Source of the DNA: CAVRZY01 sp963725415
GTDB taxonomy: Bacteria > Acidobacteriota > Terriglobia > Bryobacterales > Bryobacteraceae
Length of the DNA: 24,944 bases
Direction: 5' to 3'
Assembly: GCA_963725415.1 (NCBI GenBank)
Contig: CAVRZY010000090.1
Coordinates: 1 to 24,944, forward strand
The position numbers and the translations under genes were made by a program. A model generated the notes under the pieces. It had not been told where the DNA came from. It saw only the letters and a list, made by a program, of their open reading frames with translations, and did not search any database. Below, piece after piece: positions 22,237-24,944 of the stretch (position 1 is the stretch's first letter; every line of letters begins with the position of its first letter).

Positions 22237-24753
22237 TCAGGCCGCGACGGGGTGCGTGCCGCGCCTGGGGCGCAAGGTCTCGAGCACGCCGCGCCATTTT
22301 CGCAGGATCAACTCGATGAGGTTCAACGCCACGGCCAGCAGCAGCAGGCCGGGCCACAATTGAAGCGTGGAAGTCACCGCGCGGCCGCCCGGATCGAAGA
22401 TCTGGCGCGGGGATGGATTGAAGCGGCCGCCGGTGAACTCGGAGATCTGCCGCAGCAGGGGCTCGTTGGCGCCGTACTCGCTCAGCTCCTCTTCCTGGAG
22501 GTAGAGGCCCACCTCGGGAAAGGCGCGCGAGTCGGCCAGCGGACGCACCCGGAACAGACCCTGGCGGTGGTCGATGTGGACGCGGCCGCGGAAGGCGCCT
22601 TGGGCCACCTTATCGACCCTGAGGGGGCGCTGAAAACCCTGCGGCCCAAAAACAAAAATGTCCGGAATTGTTGCGGGCTCCTCGACCTGCCGCCCCAGCC
22701 GGTAATCGACGATCAGCTCGTCGTTGGCGCTGTTGTACTCCATGGTCGCCTCGCCCGCTTGCGCGTGAGGCAACAAGTCGCGGAATACGTTGGCCCAGAA
22801 CTTGTCGAAGCCCGGCCAAGCCACCCAGCCCGCCGCCCAGCGGCTCTTGGCGTCGGAAGTGAACACCGCCGCCCGGCCCAGACCGTATTGCCAGCGCACG
22901 AACAAGGGGTCCTTGTGCTCGAGAGTCAGGATCACCTCGGCGGTGGGCTTGGAGATAAACTTCACGTAACCCTGCAAGGGCGGCGCCGACTCCATCCCCA
23001 CGCCCTCCAGAATCTCGACGTTTCTCACCACCTGCGGCCGGATGGGTTTCTCGATCGCGGTCGAGCCGGTGTGCTCCATGACGTCGCGCAGCAGGATCTG
23101 CTCGAGCCCGGAGGGATCGCTGAGGAAATACGACTTTCCGCGGGCTAAGGCCGCGACCTTCTCCAAATAAGGCCGGTTGACATCCTGACCCAAACCGACC
23201 GTCGAGATAGTGACCTGGTTCACGGCCGCTTCTTTGGACAGGGTCAGGCTGTCACCCTCCTCGGAAATACCGTCGGTCAGCAGCACGATGTGCTTGTAAA
23301 CCGAGTTGACGGGCCGGATGCGGCGATAAGCCTCCTGGAGCGCGGGAGCGATCTGGGTTCCGCCGTCGGCCGTGATGCCGGAAACCACCCGCTTGATGAG
23401 CGTGCGTTCCTCCGCCTTGCGGATGGGCACGGCCCAGTAGAACGAGTTATCGAAGATCAGCACCCCTACCAGGTCGATGGGGCGCAGGTTTTCGATCACC
23501 CCGATGGCGGCCTGCCGGGCCAGCTCGACTTTCTTGCCCTCCATGGAGGAGGATTTGTCCAGGATCAACACCACGCAGGTGCCTTCGGGAGAGCGCGGCG
23601 GGGCCAGCTTGGCGGGCAGCGCCCGCTCCAGCGGATCATCCACCGGCGGCTTCTTCTCGACGTAGATGTTGCGCTCGCCCCCGATCACCAGCGCACCTCC
23701 ACCCTGCTTGACGAACTCCTCGAGCTGCGTCTTTCTCAGAGCTGGGATCGCCTCCAGGTTCCAGTTGTTGAGGACCACCAACTGAAAGTCGTTGAGATTC
23801 CCGGTCAGTCCCGTGGCAGAGGGCTGGATCTCGAACTGGGCCGCTTCCAGGGTTCTGAACAAGTGCGCCTCGGCGCCGGGCGGATCTTGGGAGACGAACA
23901 GCAAGCGGGGCCGGCGCAAGGTGAGGGCCTGCGCGAACCGGACTTCGCCCAGGTCCGGAGTGCGGAGGGCGCCTGCCAGATCGATGGCTCCGACTGTCGT
24001 CACGCTGGCGTGCACGCGAAGCTGATTGATTCCCGCTTCCAGAGTTACCGGGCTGGCGCCCAGAATCCTCTGGTCCGCGGCCACTTCGACGGTGGCGCTG
24101 GTGCGGCGCGGAGAGGTCACCACCAGGTCGATCGGGAAACGCTCGCCGGAGAAGGCCTGGGCCGGCAGGGTCACCGACTCCAGGCGCAAATCCGGGCGGG
24201 AATATCCGGCCAGCGGGAAGGTGTCAATGGGCACTCCCAGCAGGCGCGTCTGCCAGGCCGCGCGGGCGGCGCTCCCCAGGTTTTCCTTGCCGTCGGAAAT
24301 CAGGGCCAGGCGCGGAATCCGGCCCGCGGGCAGGGCCGCGATCGCTTCCCGAACCGCAGCCTCGATGTTGGTCCCGCGCCCCGCTTCTCCGGCAGTATGT
24401 TTCAAGTCCCAGGACTTCGCACTCTCAACCGGATCGATGTTGCGGGTGGCGCGGGCGAAGGGGATGACCAGCGTAGCGTTGCGCCCGCGCGCTTTCTCGA
24501 TGCGTGTGGCGAGTTCCGAAGCGCGCGCCAGATCCTGCGGCGTGACACTGGCCGAGGTGTCGATCACAATCGCCACCGCCATCTTCGATTCGAACACCGT
24601 CAGACGCGGCGCAGCGAGCGCCAGGAAGATGGCAGTGAACGCAACGGCCTTCAGGAGCAAGGCGCCGTGGCGGGCGTTGCGGCGCCAGGCCAGGGCGGAC
24701 CAAGCCAGGGGGAGCCAGGCGAACAAGAGGATCCAGGCCCGGGCGAAAGCCAT
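22237..24753 (-). CDS. Membrane-anchored protein with two von Willebrand A domains
   Basis: An 838-residue protein. There are two N-terminal membrane helices (about 5-22 and 33-50). A first vWA domain has MIDAS DTSAS at Asp65. A beta-rich region (about 195-285) precedes a class-I glutamine-amidotransferase-like stretch (LLFVSQDPPG, GGGALVIGGE). The second vWA domain shows DKSSSM (Asp399), GITADGGTQIAPAL and LLTDGISEEGD. A further beta domain and one C-terminal helix (about 795-818, LLLLAVALNLIELIL) follow. It resembles the BatA/DUF-type chaperone-operon proteins linked to MoxR, and the 'GATase plus vWA' proteins of Acidobacteria and Planctomycetes. The function is unknown; metal-dependent protein binding at the membrane is likely. 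The ATG directly abuts the stop of the upstream gene, so they are co-translated. The frame is intact. Confidence 0.85.
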   Translation of the reverse strand: MAFARAWILLFAWLPLAWSALAWRRNARHGALLLKAVAFTAIFLALAAPRLTVFESKMAVAIVIDTSASVTPQDLARASELATRIEKARGRNATLVIPFARATRNIDPVESAKSWDLKHTAGEAGRGTNIEAAVREAIAALPAGRIPRLALISDGKENLGSAARAAWQTRLLGVPIDTFPLAGYSRPDLRLESVTLPAQAFSGERFPIDLVVTSPRRTSATVEVAADQRILGASPVTLEAGINQLRVHASVTTVGAIDLAGALRTPDLGEVRFAQALTLRRPRLLFVSQDPPGAEAHLFRTLEAAQFEIQPSATGLTGNLNDFQLVVLNNWNLEAIPALRKTQLEEFVKQGGGALVIGGERNIYVEKKPPVDDPLERALPAKLAPPRSPEGTCVVLILDKSSSMEGKKVELARQAAIGVIENLRPIDLVGVLIFDNSFYWAVPIRKAEERTLIKRVVSGITADGGTQIAPALQEAYRRIRPVNSVYKHIVLLTDGISEEGDSLTLSKEAAVNQVTISTVGLGQDVNRPYLEKVAALARGKSYFLSDPSGLEQILLRDVMEHTGSTAIEKPIRPQVVRNVEILEGVGMESAPPLQGYVKFISKPTAEVILTLEHKDPLFVRWQYGLGRAAVFTSDAKSRWAAGWVAWPGFDKFWANVFRDLLPHAQAGEATMEYNSANDELIVDYRLGRQVEEPATIPDIFVFGPQGFQRPLRVDKVAQGAFRGRVHIDHRQGLFRVRPLADSRAFPEVGLYLQEEELSEYGANEPLLRQISEFTGGRFNPSPRQIFDPGGRAVTSTLQLWPGLLLLAVALNLIELILRKWRGVLETLRPRRGTHPVAA

Positions 24754-24944
24754 CTACTTCCTCCACGCGAGCCGAGACGAGTCTCGGCTCGGCAGGCTAG
24801 AGAGCCGGCGCCACGATCCATATAGCAGCCATTCCAGGAGCAGCACCAGGCCCGCGGCCAGGGCCAGCCAGGGCCAGAGTTCCAGGTACGCAGGAGCGGT
24901 CGTGGCGGCTCGAGGGACGCCGCGCCGGGCCTCTTTGGGCGGCT
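24754..24944 (-). CDS. C-terminal end of a membrane protein upstream of the vWA gene (partial)
   Basis: The last 62 codons of a gene running off the window end. They encode a basic/Pro-Ala stretch, then a membrane helix (LWPWLALAAGLVLLLEWLLY) and a short basic tail ending SRLAWRK before TAG 24756-24754. A terminal helix of the type ELWPWL...LEWLLY is common in vWA/BatA-like membrane proteins that accompany such operons, so this is probably a related paralogue. The tail residues are encoded by the GAGACGAGTCTC palindrome. The stop is immediately followed by the next ATG. Confidence 0.65.
   Translation of the reverse strand, partial: PPKEARRGVPRAATTAPAYLELWPWLALAAGLVLLLEWLLYGSWRRLSSLPSRDSSRLAWRK
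24768..24791. repeat. Palindrome with GAGACGAGTCTC core
   Basis: A 10-bp stem (24768-24777 with 24782-24791) and a CGAG loop. The core matches the inner hairpin at 20254-20277 except for the central two bases. It lies in frame within the last codons of the partial membrane protein. Confidence 0.7.

Noticed and set aside
23290..24825. 511-codon plus-strand frame opposite the vWA gene
   Set aside because: Gly/Arg/Gln-rich shadow; the minus strand carries two vWA domains and membrane helices.

Overview
The window looks like a fragment of an Acidobacteriota chromosome, probably Bryobacterales/Solibacter-like. The reasons are uniformly GC-rich coding DNA, two tandem ~805-residue MacB/FtsX permeases of the type known as 'acidobacterial duplicated orphan permeases' (ADOP), abundant VapBC modules, a sulfatase/esterase group, and several families of short palindromic intergenic repeats. 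It is probably an environmental assembly: the first ~560 bases are much more AT-rich and join a truncated aminotransferase in mid-gene, and many single-base indels break otherwise well-conserved genes. The taxon is an inference from gene content.

Layout. 1-563: foreign-looking fragment of a surface-type protein. 564-1718: class-III (HemL-like) aminotransferase lacking its N-terminus. 1744-8876 (+): a regulatory region with a sigma-54-like promoter, then HlyD/MacA adaptor, MacB/LolD-type ATPase and two ADOP permeases, forming one export operon. 8912-9549 (-): MazE/AbrB-type antitoxin and VapC toxin. 9667-13719 (+): putative esterase, Tat-exported sulfatase and alpha/beta hydrolase. 13783-14450 (+): a second VapBC module with a recognisable promoter and paired operators. 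14453-19243 (-): histidine kinase, NarL-type response regulator, metallophosphoesterase, prfB (RF2, with the classic CTT-TGA programmed frameshift) and tsaC/sua5, closely packed. 19403-19573 (+): a small secreted Lys/Glu-rich protein with its own terminator. 19741-20151 (-): secreted TPR protein. 20393-22208 (+): uvrC. 22237-24944 (-): a membrane-anchored double-vWA protein preceded by the tail of another membrane protein.

How the parts relate. The adaptor, ATPase and permeases form a tripartite export pump. The kinase and regulator are translationally coupled by an ATGA overlap. The two toxin-antitoxin modules bracket the hydrolase/sulfatase cluster. Several genes (esterase, prfB, TPR gene, perhaps hlyD) have a TAnnnT hexamer 6-7 nt before the start codon and no Shine-Dalgarno, which suggests leaderless transcripts alongside ordinary leadered ones.

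I see no tRNA, rRNA, CRISPR array, insertion sequence or phage gene. No gene-free stretch exceeds 300 bases. I do not find a clearly new multi-gene system. The observations most worth checking are the leaderless-promoter geometry, the vapBC operator, the repeat-derived protein ends, and the unusual indel density in prfB/tsaC/uvrC.
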